Positions 24,890 through 33,578 are shown, counted from the stretch's first letter. The stretch is 64,000 nucleotides of DNA from CADEED01 sp041395625 (GCA_041395625.1 JAWLAE010000001.1:248001-312000); one strand, 5' to 3'. Translations and numbers: made by a program. The notes: a model not told the origin generated them from the sequence alone.

Positions 24890-26819
24890 GCCGTTGCGTC
24901 GCCGGCTCATCGCGAGGACGCTGGCGTGCGCACTGTTCGCGCTCATCGCGGCCGGCTACCTCGCGGGGTATATCTTTCTGTCGTGGATCGGCGGCAATCC
25001 GCGCGCCGCAACGCCCCTGACGATTGCCCGCTACAGTTACTACTACGGCGATCGCGAGCCAATGCGCCGGCGTCTGTTGGTCAGCCTGACGGCCGCGAGT
25101 GCGGCGGTCCTGGCGAGTGTCGTGGTGCTGTTAGTGCCGCGCCCGCGGTCATTGCATGGCGATGCGCGCTTTGCGACGCGCCGCGAGATCGCCGCGGCGG
25201 GTCTCCTGGGGGACGGCGGCATTATCCTCGGGCGCCTCGGGCGCCGGTGTCTCATGCTGCAGGGTCAACAGGGCGTCGCGCTCGCGGCGCCACCGCGTGC
25301 GGGCAAAGGCACCGGCGTCGTCATTCCCAATCTGCTGAACTGGCCAGACTCGGTCATTTGCGTCGACATCAAGCGCGAGAACTGGACGCTGACCGCAGGC
25401 TTTCGCGCAGCCAATGGCCAGGCGTGCTTTTTGTTTGATCCGTTCTCGGAAGAGGGGCACACGGCGCGCTGGAATCCGTTCTTCTATGTATCCGAGGATC
25501 CGCTCAAGCGGGTGAACGATCTGCAGCGGATCGCGGAAATGCTGTATCCCGATCCGCCCAACGTCGATCCGTTCTGGACCGCGAGCGCGCGGTCACTGTT
25601 CCTCGGGATTGCGCTGTATCTGTTCGAGACACCGTCGGCGCCGAAAACCATCGGGGAGGTTCTGCGTCAGGGCATGGCATCGGATGACGAGGGGTTTGGT
25701 CAGCACTGGAAGCGCGTCATCGAAGGGCGCAACAGTGGATCCTTCCCGCTGTCTCCGCAGTGCGTGCGGGCGTTGTACGACGTCATTGATCTGGCGCCCG
25801 TGACGGCGTCGAGTATTCGAAAGACCTTCACCTCGCGCCTGGATCTATGGCTCAACCCGATCCTGGATGCGGCGACATCTGCGAACGACTTCGATCTGCG
25901 CGAACTGCGGCGCAAGCCACTGTCGATCTATGTCGGCGTCAACCCCGACGATCTGCATCGACTGCGGCCGGTGTTGGCGTTGTTCTTCCAACAGGCGATC
26001 GGCCTGCAAACGCGAACGCTCCCTGAGCATGATCCGAGCCTGACGCGCCAGGTGCTGATGCTGCTCGATGAGTTCACAGCGCTCGGGCGCATCCCGATCA
26101 TCGCCGAGTCGATCTCGTACTTGCCAGGCTACAACGTCCGAGTGCTGCTCGTGATCCAGACGCCCGCCCAGCTGCGCGAGGTCTACGGACCCAATGGGGC
26201 TGAGACCATGTTGAAGAGTCTCGCGGCGCGGATCGTGTTCACACCCAAAGATATCGCCGATGCGCGGGAGATCTCGGACGAACTGGGCAATACGACCGTC
26301 AAGGTACGCACGGTATCGAAGCCCACGATGGATCTATCGGATGCGCGCGGTCGCCGTCAGCGCAGCGTGAGCATTAGCGAGCAACGCCGCGCGCTATTGC
26401 TGCCGCAGGAAGTGAAGGCGCTCAACGCCGAGGAAGCCATTGTCTTCTACGAAGGGCTGATGCCGATCCGGTGTCGCAAGATCCGGTACTTTGACGATCG
26501 GCGCTTCACGGCCCGATTGCTGCCGGCACCGATCGTCGAACGTCGCCGAGCGTCCGATCCCGAGTCGCGTGGGCCGCCCGGAATCGAGCAGTCCGTGGCG
26601 CCGGCAACGATGTCGTCCCTGGAGCAGCGCGCGACGGTCGTGCCGGAGACTGTTGTTCGCGACGCGACCCTCGCAGATATCGATCGGTTGGAGTCGCTGA
26701 CGCTCGAGGACTTCGCGGCGGACTTTGAGCAGGTGACGGTGCCCCAGGCCGGTCGCCTGTCCGATCGGGAAATGGACGACGCGGTCGAGAGTTTTCTCGC
26801 GACCTTGCGGGAGCGGTAG
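24846..26819 (+). CDS. virD4: type IV coupling protein VirD4
   Basis: The 657-residue coupling ATPase brings relaxase-bound DNA to the channel. ATG 24846 is chosen; the longer upstream frame is a shadow of virB11. Two N-terminal helices (LACALFALIAAGYLAGYIFL, AAVLASVVVLLVP) are followed by Walker A in APPRAGKGTGVVIPN and Walker B LMLLDEFTALGRIPII with a QTPAQLREVYG motif. The end is a variable acidic region. It closes the canonical B2-to-D4 set. Confidence 0.94.
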   Translation: MSPPASATLWQAPARPLRRRLIARTLACALFALIAAGYLAGYIFLSWIGGNPRAATPLTIARYSYYYGDREPMRRRLLVSLTAASAAVLASVVVLLVPRPRSLHGDARFATRREIAAAGLLGDGGIILGRLGRRCLMLQGQQGVALAAPPRAGKGTGVVIPNLLNWPDSVICVDIKRENWTLTAGFRAANGQACFLFDPFSEEGHTARWNPFFYVSEDPLKRVNDLQRIAEMLYPDPPNVDPFWTASARSLFLGIALYLFETPSAPKTIGEVLRQGMASDDEGFGQHWKRVIEGRNSGSFPLSPQCVRALYDVIDLAPVTASSIRKTFTSRLDLWLNPILDAATSANDFDLRELRRKPLSIYVGVNPDDLHRLRPVLALFFQQAIGLQTRTLPEHDPSLTRQVLMLLDEFTALGRIPIIAESISYLPGYNVRVLLVIQTPAQLREVYGPNGAETMLKSLAARIVFTPKDIADAREISDELGNTTVKVRTVSKPTMDLSDARGRRQRSVSISEQRRALLLPQEVKALNAEEAIVFYEGLMPIRCRKIRYFDDRRFTARLLPAPIVERRRASDPESRGPPGIEQSVAPATMSSLEQRATVVPETVVRDATLADIDRLESLTLEDFAADFEQVTVPQAGRLSDREMDDAVESFLATLRER

Positions 26820-26828
26820 GAGGCGATC

Positions 26829-28232
26829 ATGGCAAATAACAACGGCGGCAGGAAATCGCGGGGTGCCGGCGGTCCTGACGACGGCAAGGCCGATGCGACC
26901 AACGATGTCGTCAGGTCGCCTGCCAACACTGTGCAAGAGTCTCGGTCGCGATCCCGACAGGTAGCGGAATCCGACGAATCGAAGGCCGCGCGGCCGGCTG
27001 CGCGCGTGGGTACAGCCGACCCGAACTCCATTCGTCCGACGCGCCGGCGAGCCGCGATTCCTGATGTCGCGCCGACCGCCGGCGACACCGTTGTTCCGTC
27101 GGCCGCCACGAGGAAGAAGCCTCCGGCGAAGACTCCATCGGATACGCCATCCGCCTCGGCAGCGAATACTGCCGCATCAAACGTATCGCCAGATCGAGAA
27201 ACCATGCCGGAACATGTCCGGCAGCGCTTCGTGCAAATCGGGCGCAGGTATTACTTCCCCGACGGGGCACGCGCCTTTACGGATCGCATCAATCGGCTCA
27301 CGACGCCGAGCGAGAACACTGAAGTGATCCGCAGCCTGGTGACGATCGCCAAAGCTCGCGAATGGAACGAGATCACCGTGCGGGGGACCGAGCGTTTCCG
27401 GCGCGAGGCCTGGTCCGCCGCGACGGCCGCAGGGCTGACAGTCCGCGGCTATCGGCCGACGGAGTTCGATCAGACGCGGTTGGTTCGCGCCTTGCATGAG
27501 CGGCAGGCGCCGTCCGAAGCATCTGTAAGGCGTCCAACGAAAGGCGCCATAGCCCCGCAGGAGCATGGCGAGAATGCGCCAGGATCGGATCGCGCGGCGC
27601 GCCGAGCGACGCAGGAGCTCCTCGTCGGACGGTTGATCGATCATGGGCGGGCGACCTATCGGCATGATCCGCAGCAGCCGATGTCGTATTTCGTGAAGCT
27701 CGAGACAGAACGGGGTGAGCGCGTCATCTGGGGCGTCGATCTGCAGCGGGCATTCCGGGAGTCGCTCACTCAGCCGCAGCCCGGCGACGCCGTGGGCCTG
27801 CGGGCGACGCGCCAGGAAGCCGTCCAGGTGAAAGCCACGCAGCGTGATGCACAAGGGCAAGTGGTCAGGGAACGGGATCTGCAGACCCATCGGAATCGGT
27901 GGATCGTCGAAAAGGTCGAGCTGTTCGACGCGCGCGCGGCGGCCGCGCGCACCGTCCTCGATGCGTCGATCGATCCGCAGCAGGCCGTGAAAACTGATCC
28001 CGAACTCGCGGGGACCTATCTGCAGGTGCGCGCCGCGGAACTCGTGGCACGGAAGTTTCGCGATCCCGAGGATCGTCACAAATTCGTGAGCCGAGTGCGC
28101 TCAGCGCTGGCCGAGTCGGTGGCGCGCGGTGAACCGTTGCAGCCCGTGCGCTTGCGCGAGCGCAGCGCCGTCCAACCCGATCCGAAAGCTCGCGCCGACC
28201 GCGACCGTGAGCCGGCGGCCGTGCGCGGCTGA
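26829..28232 (+). CDS. LPD7-domain conjugation-associated protein, first of a tandem pair
   Basis: The 467-residue soluble protein has a disordered basic Ser/Ala/Pro-rich N-terminus (1-120). A domain with YYFPDGARAFTDRINRLTTP and ARGWNEIT-like KAREWNEITVRGTERF (about 138-215) matches the large polyvalent protein-associated domain 7 found in relaxase and conjugation proteins. A third part from ELLVGRLIDHGRATYRH to PLQPVRLRER (about 260-450) is repeated in the next gene. The ATG follows virD4 by nine bases. A role in processing or protecting transferred DNA is inferred; the catalytic relaxase is a separate gene at 31816. Confidence 0.7.
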   Translation: MANNNGGRKSRGAGGPDDGKADATNDVVRSPANTVQESRSRSRQVAESDESKAARPAARVGTADPNSIRPTRRRAAIPDVAPTAGDTVVPSAATRKKPPAKTPSDTPSASAANTAASNVSPDRETMPEHVRQRFVQIGRRYYFPDGARAFTDRINRLTTPSENTEVIRSLVTIAKAREWNEITVRGTERFRREAWSAATAAGLTVRGYRPTEFDQTRLVRALHERQAPSEASVRRPTKGAIAPQEHGENAPGSDRAARRATQELLVGRLIDHGRATYRHDPQQPMSYFVKLETERGERVIWGVDLQRAFRESLTQPQPGDAVGLRATRQEAVQVKATQRDAQGQVVRERDLQTHRNRWIVEKVELFDARAAAARTVLDASIDPQQAVKTDPELAGTYLQVRAAELVARKFRDPEDRHKFVSRVRSALAESVARGEPLQPVRLRERSAVQPDPKARADRDREPAAVRG

Positions 28233-28246
28233 TGAGTGATTGACGC

Positions 28247-29032
28247 ATGGCGGAGAGTCCGCGAGATGGCGTTGATACCCGACGCTTGACGCCCGAGAGG
28301 CGCGCCGAGCCGTCTTCCGATCGCTCAGTGAGCGCCGCGTCGGACCGAGCCATCGGTCGCCGTCAGGACGCCAGTGGTAGACGCCCCGACCTCGCTCGGC
28401 GCCGTGGCGAGGAGTTGCTGATCGGCCGGATGGTCGGCCACGGACGAGCGACCTACCAATATCGCGCCGATCAGGATCTCTCTTACCAGGTAACGATCCT
28501 GACCAGTCGTGGTTCGCGCACGCTGTGGGGGAAAGATCTCGAGCGCGCGCTGCGGGAGTCGGAGACCCAACCCAAGGCGGGCGATCTGGTCGGTGTGCGG
28601 CGTACCGCTCGAGAAGTCGTCACCGTCACGTCCCGACAGCGCGACCCGGATGGTCGCGTGGTGAGCCAGAGTGAGCGCCAGGCGCATCGCTCGCAGTGGG
28701 TGGTGGAGAAAGTGCAGTTCTTCGCCGAGCGCGCACGATTGGCGCGCCAGGTGCGCGATGAACAGGTCGACGTGCGCGCCGCCGTCAAGGCGCATCCGGA
28801 ACTGAAATCGGCATTCTTGAGCGTGCGCGCGGCCGAGGAGTTTGCTGCACAGAAGATTTCCGATCCGGGCGATCGCGCGCGCTTCCTCGAGCTGATTCGT
28901 GGCGCGATGGCCGGATCGATCCAGAAGGGCGAACCGTTGCCGTCCGTGCGGCTGCGAGAGTCGTCAAGAGGCGCCAAACAAGCGCCCGCGAAACCACTAG
29001 CCACGCGGGAACGCGATGAACCCACGCGGTGA
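28247..29032 (+). CDS. paralogue of the preceding protein's C-terminal domain
   Basis: The 261-residue protein matches the last 190 residues of its neighbour: ELLIGRMVGHGRATYQY against ELLVGRLIDHGRATYRH, LWGKDLERALRESETQPKAG against IWGVDLQRAFRESLTQPQPG, and the shared GEPLPSVRLRES end. It lacks the LPD7 part. A tandem duplication followed by divergence is the simplest reading. It may be an accessory subunit or a decoy of the longer protein; no catalytic motif is visible. Confidence 0.65.
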   Translation: MAESPRDGVDTRRLTPERRAEPSSDRSVSAASDRAIGRRQDASGRRPDLARRRGEELLIGRMVGHGRATYQYRADQDLSYQVTILTSRGSRTLWGKDLERALRESETQPKAGDLVGVRRTAREVVTVTSRQRDPDGRVVSQSERQAHRSQWVVEKVQFFAERARLARQVRDEQVDVRAAVKAHPELKSAFLSVRAAEEFAAQKISDPGDRARFLELIRGAMAGSIQKGEPLPSVRLRESSRGAKQAPAKPLATRERDEPTR

Positions 29033-29036
29033 CCCG

Positions 29037-29222
29037 ATGCGCGACGAGCTGCCGACCGCCGAGCAACTGATGGTGGATCCGGCGACGTCGTTCTGGCTTA
29101 AAGCAACCGTGCGGACGGCGCTCGATCGCGACCCGGTGGACGCACTGAATGACGCGCTTGTGCTCGCCGCCATCCTGGACGCACGCCTGCGCGTGGCGTT
29201 CGGTCTGGACGAATCCGATTAG
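29037..29222 (+). CDS. small conserved-type protein of the conjugative module
   Basis: A 61-residue acidic protein (MRDELPTAEQLMVDPATSFW, then LKATVRTALDRDPVDALNDA) contains one predicted helix-rich domain. ATG 29037 is preferred because the ATG at 29016 lies inside the end of the preceding gene. Length, overlap and codon use look real. Such small helical proteins are common after LPD7 genes in conjugative elements, but no function is known to me. Confidence 0.55.
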   Translation: MRDELPTAEQLMVDPATSFWLKATVRTALDRDPVDALNDALVLAAILDARLRVAFGLDESD

Positions 29223-29305
29223 TCCGAGTTCTCACTCGCTGTTTTATTGTCGTCGCATGCGTTGATTCGTACAGCCACTCGAGTGCGAGCGTCGACGTCC
29301 TGAGG

Positions 29306-29447
29306 ACGGGATGGCCGATACCGCTACAGCCTATCACGCCGTGCTCGCCGTCAAGGACGAATGCCAAGGCGCATTCGCCGCCTGCGGCGGTCTGCGATCC
29401 TTGACCGCTGCGCGCGCCGTGATCGCAAGGCCGCGGGCCATCCCGCC
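29306..29447 (+). ncRNA. radC-motif-like structured leader, copy 1
   Basis: The leader lies just upstream of radC. The outer stem GGGATGGCC (29308-29316) pairs with GGCCATCCC (29436-29444). Inside are GTCAAGGA with TCCTTGAC, the hairpin CGAATGC with GCATTCG and the small hairpin CCGCC-TGC-GGCGG. The 90-base core (29332-29423) recurs almost unchanged upstream of the DUF932 gene. A conserved RNA of this placement, the radC motif, is known in front of radC, integrase and anti-restriction genes. The match to that family is from memory of context, not from a covariance search. Confidence 0.62.
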
Positions 29448-29467
29448 CGAGACCTTGGAGAGCGATC

Positions 29468-29962
29468 ATGACGACGACATCCTTGTTACTCGTTCGCGAT
29501 GTCAGCAACGGCGAGCTGCGGGAGGCGACCAGCGCCGAAGTGTTGACCGCCGCGCGAACGACCTTGTCACGCCGCATGCGACAAGGGACGAAGCTGACAT
29601 CACCGGAAGTGACGCGCGACTACCTGCGGCTGCAGCTCGCTGAACGCGAGCACGAAGTGTTCTGCATCATCTATCTCGACACCCGCCATCGGGTGATCGA
29701 TTGCCAGGAGCTGTTCCGCGGCACGATCGATGGCGCGAGCATCTATCCGCGAGAAGTCCTCAAGGAGGCGCTGCGGCGCAATGCGGCGGCGTGCATTCTG
29801 GCGCACAACCACCCGAGCGGGGTTGCAGAACCCAGCCACGCGGATGAACTCATCACCCGGCGGTTGAAGGAGGCGCTGTGGCTGGTCGAGATTCGTGTGC
29901 TCGATCACCTGATCGTCGCGGGCGGTGAGGTGGTGTCATTCGCCGAACGTGGGTTGCTCTGA
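29468..29962 (+). CDS. radC: RadC-family JAB-domain protein
   Basis: The 164-residue protein carries the MPN/JAB metal-binding motif: FRGTIDGASIYPREVLKEAL, then ILAHNHPSGVAEPSHAD (HxHPSG with distal Asp), and HLIVAGGEVVSFAERGLL at the end. It lacks the N-terminal helix-hairpin-helix part of chromosomal RadC, like the short versions on conjugative elements. Despite the name, a DNA repair role is doubtful. ATG 29468 follows GGAG and the structured leader. Confidence 0.88.
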   Translation: MTTTSLLLVRDVSNGELREATSAEVLTAARTTLSRRMRQGTKLTSPEVTRDYLRLQLAEREHEVFCIIYLDTRHRVIDCQELFRGTIDGASIYPREVLKEALRRNAAACILAHNHPSGVAEPSHADELITRRLKEALWLVEIRVLDHLIVAGGEVVSFAERGLL

Positions 29963-30049
29963 TCAGTAGCGGTTGACGCGGTGCGTGTCGCCACGGCGAT
30001 GCGCACCGCTTCTCTGATACGGGCTATGGGCTACGCAACAGAAGACAAG

Positions 30050-30197
30050 AGGGCGGGATGACCTGAGTCGCCCCAGCGTATCACGCCGTGCTCGCCGTCA
30101 AGGACGAATGCCAGGGCGCATTCGCCGCCTGCGGCGGTCTTCGATCCTTGACCGCTGCGCGCGCCGTGATGCCACGGGCGAGGGCAATCCCGCCCCA
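30050..30197 (+). ncRNA. radC-motif-like structured leader, copy 2
   Basis: The second copy, before the DUF932 gene, has the outer stem GGGCGGGAT (30051-30059) paired with ATCCCGCCC (30187-30195). The internal core from TATCACGCCGTGCTCGCCG to CGCCGTGAT matches copy 1 with few changes. The outer-stem bases differ from copy 1 on both sides and still pair, which supports an RNA fold rather than a mere DNA repeat. A gene-control or antitermination role is inferred. Confidence 0.62.
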
Positions 30198-30219
30198 GAC
30201 AATCTCGAGGAACTTCCCC

Positions 30220-31044
30220 ATGAATGCCATTACTTCGATGTCGTTCTCGGCTCACGCCAGTGCCTTTGAACGCGGACTGACGTTCGATGCCTTGCGCGAG
30301 CGCGCACCGGCGGTGTTCGCAGAATCGGCGCACCAGCGCATGAGCGAGAAATACACCTTCATTCCGACCGATCGTGTGTTGTCAGGGTTGGTAGCGGCCG
30401 GCTTCGTGCCGGTCGACGCGCGCCAGACCCACACACGCAGCAAGAGTCCCCTGCATGCCCGACACGTCGTACGGCTGCGCCGGCGATTCGAGACCGTGGA
30501 CCTGAAGGACTCGGTGCCCGAAGTGGTGTTTCTCAACAGCCACGACGGCACCAGTGCCTATCAGCTGCGGCTCGGTATCTATCGGGTCGTCTGCACCAAC
30601 GGCTTGATCGTGTCGCGCGGTGCGTTTCCGGCCATTTGTGTCGCACATCGCGGTGATGTCGTCGATGCGGTGATCGCCGGTGCCGTGCAGGCGACAGAGC
30701 GGTTCGAGGCCCTGGCGGCGCGCGTCGAGCGGATGGAGCAGCGTCACCTGCCGAAACACGAACAGATTCAGTTCGCTGAACGAGCGTTGGCGTTGAGATT
30801 TCCGCAGCCCGAGTTCGCAGGCATGCAGCCGTCGCAGTTGTTGACCTGCCGGCGGGCCGCTGACATTGGCGATGATCTCTGGAGCACTTTCAATCGAGTG
30901 CAGGAGAACCTGCTCGGTGGCGGCATGCTGCGGCGATCGGTGAATGGTCGGCTGACTCGCACACGGCGGATCACATCCATCCGGGAGGACGTGCGGTTGA
31001 ACGGCCGGCTCTGGGATCTGGCCGAGGAGGTTCTGGCAGCCTAG
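30220..31044 (+). CDS. DUF932-family protein
   Basis: The 274-residue protein has typical DUF932 segments: RVLSGLVAAGFVPVDARQT, HVVRLRRRFETVDLKDSVPE, YRVVCTNGLIVSRGAF and IADVLWSTFNRVQENLLGGG-like residues near 225-245. DUF932 proteins are common on plasmids and conjugative elements next to radC and are sometimes called antirestriction-associated; their activity is not known. ATG 30220 is preceded by GAGG and the second leader RNA. An intrinsic terminator follows. Confidence 0.8.
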   Translation: MNAITSMSFSAHASAFERGLTFDALRERAPAVFAESAHQRMSEKYTFIPTDRVLSGLVAAGFVPVDARQTHTRSKSPLHARHVVRLRRRFETVDLKDSVPEVVFLNSHDGTSAYQLRLGIYRVVCTNGLIVSRGAFPAICVAHRGDVVDAVIAGAVQATERFEALAARVERMEQRHLPKHEQIQFAERALALRFPQPEFAGMQPSQLLTCRRAADIGDDLWSTFNRVQENLLGGGMLRRSVNGRLTRTRRITSIREDVRLNGRLWDLAEEVLAA

Positions 31045-31052
31045 TCGAACTC

Positions 31053-31094
31053 TGGGGAGTGGGCGTCATCGGGCGCTCGCTCCCCTTTTTTTTG
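31053..31094 (+). terminator. intrinsic terminator after the DUF932 gene
   Basis: GGGGAG (31054-31059) pairs with CTCCCC (31080-31085); the stem continues inward with G-C and G-U pairs (GTGGGCG against CGCTCGC). Eight T residues follow directly. It separates the radC unit from mobC. Confidence 0.85.
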
Positions 31095-31244
31095 GTCAGC
31101 GCGAGATGCGGACTTTTTGTGTCAGGCGAGGCCGGATTTCGCGGGCGAGTCGGAAACTGTGCTGCTGGGGGAATGGGGTTTCTGCGCGTTTTGGGGGAAC
31201 ATGCAGGATAGCCTGCGGCTTGCTGTTGGGGCCAAATTGGCCCC

Positions 31245-31832
31245 ATGGGTGACAACGAAGTATTGAAGACACGGATTGCGCCGCAGCTGAAGCTGCAGGC
31301 GAAGGCGATCGCTGATCGCGAATTCCTCTCCGAGGCCGCATGGTTGAAGCGGCTGGTGGTTCGGGAAATCCGATCCATTCACGGAGCGGGGATCGCTGAG
31401 CAGGAGCCCTGCCGTCCCGCGCGTTCCCGGCATCCGGCGCGGGATATTCGCGGATCTAGCGAGGGCAGCCGCCCGGTGTACGTGCGGCTGCGCCACGAGG
31501 ATCGCCTGCTGCTGGACGCACGCGCTGAAGCGCGAGGGATGCGCCCAGCGACCTACGTTGCGGTCCTGACCAGGAGCCATCTACGCCGTCTGGTGCCGCT
31601 GCCAAAGGACGAGATGCAGGCGCTCCGGCGCAGCATCGGCGAGCTGGCAGCCATCGGCCGGAACCTCAATCAGATCGCCAAGGCAGCCAATGACGGCGGG
31701 CGCGTTCCGGGTTCCGCGCGCGAGGAGTTCCGGGCGATGCTCAAGGTCTGCGAGGCACTGCGGGACAACACGAAGGCCTTGCTGAAAGCGAACCTCACGA
31801 GCTGGGAGAGCGGGCATGGCGAAGACGTTTAG
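31245..31832 (+). CDS. mobC: mobilisation protein MobC
   Basis: The 195-residue protein ends in the MobC relaxosome domain with LRRSIGELAAIGRNLNQIAK. Its N-terminal part (LKTRIAPQLKLQAKAIADRE) looks like a ribbon-helix-helix DNA-binding unit. MobC helps open the nic region for the relaxase. It overlaps the relaxase gene by 17 bases, the usual arrangement. About 200 bases upstream, after the terminator, could contain the transfer origin; none could be identified by eye. Confidence 0.82.
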   Translation: MGDNEVLKTRIAPQLKLQAKAIADREFLSEAAWLKRLVVREIRSIHGAGIAEQEPCRPARSRHPARDIRGSSEGSRPVYVRLRHEDRLLLDARAEARGMRPATYVAVLTRSHLRRLVPLPKDEMQALRRSIGELAAIGRNLNQIAKAANDGGRVPGSAREEFRAMLKVCEALRDNTKALLKANLTSWESGHGEDV

Positions 31833-32805
31833 GCTCCCCAAGGAGGAGCCGCTGCTGAATATCGCAAGCTACGCGCGGGGAGGCCCGCGGGCGGCAGACC
31901 GGCTCACGCCATCGCAGATCGAGCAGATCCGCCTTACCGTCAACCGCGCGCCTGAGGCGGTCGTGAAGGTACTGCCCCGGAGCAGCAACGACCTGAAGGC
32001 TGTCGGCAAGCACATCGACTACATCGGTCGGCGGGGGAACCTGGAACTGGAGGGAGACGACGGAGAGCGGCTTCAGGGGCGCGTCTCAGATGCGTTGCTG
32101 GAGGACTGGGACCTCGACGTCGATGACGTGAGACGGCAAGGGAGTCTCTCCGCTGCGAGCAAACGGACTCCCCCGAAGCTGGTCCACAAACTGATGTTCT
32201 CGATGCCACCAGGCACGCCGCCACCGAAGGTGCTGTCGGCGGTACGCAACTTCGCGCGTGAGGAATTCCATGGGCAGCATCGGTACGCAATGGTGCTGCA
32301 CACGGACGAGCCACATCCGCACGTGCATCTGGTCCTCAAGGCGGTGAGCGAGCAGGGAGTGCGGCTCAATATCAAGAAGGCGACCCTGCGGCACTGGCGG
32401 TCGCAGTTCGCGAGTCACTTGAGGGCACTGGGCGTGGCGGCCAATGCGACCGAGCGTGCGGTTCGCGGAGTAAGTCGAAGTGCCAAGAAGGACGGCATCT
32501 ATCGGGCGAGCCTGCGGGGCGATTCGACTCTCGTCCGTGCAGAGACGGAAGCAGTGGCAAGAGTGCGGTCCGGAAGTGGTTTCGACAGAGACACTGGGAA
32601 GAAGACTCTCATGGAAACGCGCGCGACGATCATGGTGGGGTGGCGGGCCTTGGCGGACAAGCTGGCGGTCCAGGGGGAGGCCGGGTTGGCCGCCAGAGTC
32701 GGCGCGTTCGTTGAGCGATTTGCTCCGCCTCAAACCGAGCGGGAGCGACTTGCACAAAGTCTGGCTAAGACTGCGCGGTCGCCGATGCAAGTCAGGACCC
32801 TGTGA
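31816..32805 (+). CDS. MOBP-type relaxase
   Basis: The 329-residue relaxase/mobilisation nuclease contains the three-histidine metal site HTDEPHPHVHLVLK near residues 157-170 and an upstream KHIDYIGRRGNLEL segment usual in MOBP enzymes; a tyrosine in the N-terminal 70 residues (IASYARGG or HIDYIGR) should be the nicking residue. It lacks a helicase or primase extension. It nicks at the transfer origin and is led by VirD4 into the VirB channel. The frame is intact. Confidence 0.85.
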   Translation: MAKTFRLPKEEPLLNIASYARGGPRAADRLTPSQIEQIRLTVNRAPEAVVKVLPRSSNDLKAVGKHIDYIGRRGNLELEGDDGERLQGRVSDALLEDWDLDVDDVRRQGSLSAASKRTPPKLVHKLMFSMPPGTPPPKVLSAVRNFAREEFHGQHRYAMVLHTDEPHPHVHLVLKAVSEQGVRLNIKKATLRHWRSQFASHLRALGVAANATERAVRGVSRSAKKDGIYRASLRGDSTLVRAETEAVARVRSGSGFDRDTGKKTLMETRATIMVGWRALADKLAVQGEAGLAARVGAFVERFAPPQTERERLAQSLAKTARSPMQVRTL

Positions 32806-32812
32806 CACCTAG

Positions 32813-32842
32813 GCTCCAATGGAGATGTGTATCCATTGGAGC
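32813..32842 (+). promoter_or_regulatory. perfect palindromic operator with likely promoter
   Basis: GCTCCAATGGA (32813-32823) and TCCATTGGAGC (32832-32842) are exact inverted repeats with an 8-base spacer. TACACT directly downstream (32843-32848) is a fair -10 box. The site sits just before a ribbon-helix-helix gene, so autorepression is likely. It lies immediately after the relaxase stop. Confidence 0.7.
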
Positions 32843-32854
32843 TACACTAGCGGT

Positions 32855-33055
32855 ATGGGATTCAAAGACGCGGGCGTTCGCATCCGGGTTGAGAAGGAAC
32901 TGCGGGACGAGTTCCTCGAAACCTGCCGCCGCCAGGACACGCCAGCCGCTCAGGTGCTTCGGCAATTCATGCGCGAGTACGTGGCTGACCACAGCGACGA
33001 AACCGCAGAACCGCGCCGAAAGACCCCCGGCACGCCAAAGGGGGCGAAGACTTGA
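32855..33055 (+). CDS. ribbon-helix-helix regulator
   Basis: The 66-residue protein starts at ATG 32855 (MGFKDAGVRIRVEKELRDEF), with one beta strand and two helices (VLRQFMREYVADHS) and a basic tail, the MetJ/Arc fold. The short distance to the palindrome suggests it binds there. The stop overlaps the TTG start of the next frame. In intact loci it probably controls the methyltransferase operon whose remains follow; an antitoxin role is the alternative. Confidence 0.62.
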   Translation: MGFKDAGVRIRVEKELRDEFLETCRRQDTPAAQVLRQFMREYVADHSDETAEPRRKTPGTPKGAKT

Positions 33056-33578
33056 ACGCGGTAGAGATAGAACAAGCCATTACCGACCTCGCGGAACAAC
33101 CGTTCGACCGCACAAACTTTCCCTATGCCTTTCTTGAAGCCTTCGGCAACAAGGAGGCAACAATCAAGCGCCTGCGCGCCGGAGCGTCTATCTGCTCATC
33201 AAGTCGCCGCCCGCGTCCGGCAAGAGCCGCGCGCTGATGTTTATCGCGCTCGACAAACTGTACAACCAGGGCTTAAAGCAGGCCATCATTGTCGTGCCAG
33301 AGAAGTCCATCGGTGCGAGCTTTCATGATGAGCCGCTAAGCAAGTACGGCTTCTGGGCCGACTGGCGCGTCGAGCCCAAGTGGAACCTCTGTGACGCGCC
33401 GGGCAACGACAACGGCGGCAAAGTCAATTCCCTTGGCGCTTTTCTCGACAGCGAAGACAAGGTTCTGGTGTGCACTCATGCCACGTTCCGCTTTGCGGTC
33501 GAGAAGTTCGGGATTGCGAAGTTCGACAACCGCTTGATAGCTGTGGACGAGTTTCATCACGTTTCTGCGGACGAAGAC
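33052..33578 (+). pseudogene. fusion scar: methyltransferase N-terminus joined to helicase fragment
   Basis: The first 45 residues (EIEQAITDLAEQPFD to NKEATIKRLRAGAS) match the N-terminus of class I DNA methyltransferases with an MmeI-like N-domain. At about 33183 the frame changes and the text becomes VYLLIKSPPASGKSRALMFI (Walker A) through HATFRFAVEKFGIAKFDNRL to VDEFHH (Walker B), the start of a DEAD/DEAH-type helicase. The rest of the methyltransferase is deleted; the helicase is cut at 33579 by an IS3 element. Methyltransferase-helicase pairs of this type occur in defence islands. Neither protein can function. Confidence 0.7.

Noticed and set aside
29332..30170. CRISPR-like repeat
   Set aside because: Only two copies exist, about 750 bases apart, each directly before a gene and with paired stem changes. 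A leader RNA explains them better.
31045..31244. Transfer origin upstream of mobC
   Set aside because: This is the expected place, but no nic-like core or inverted repeat apart from the terminator could be recognised by eye.
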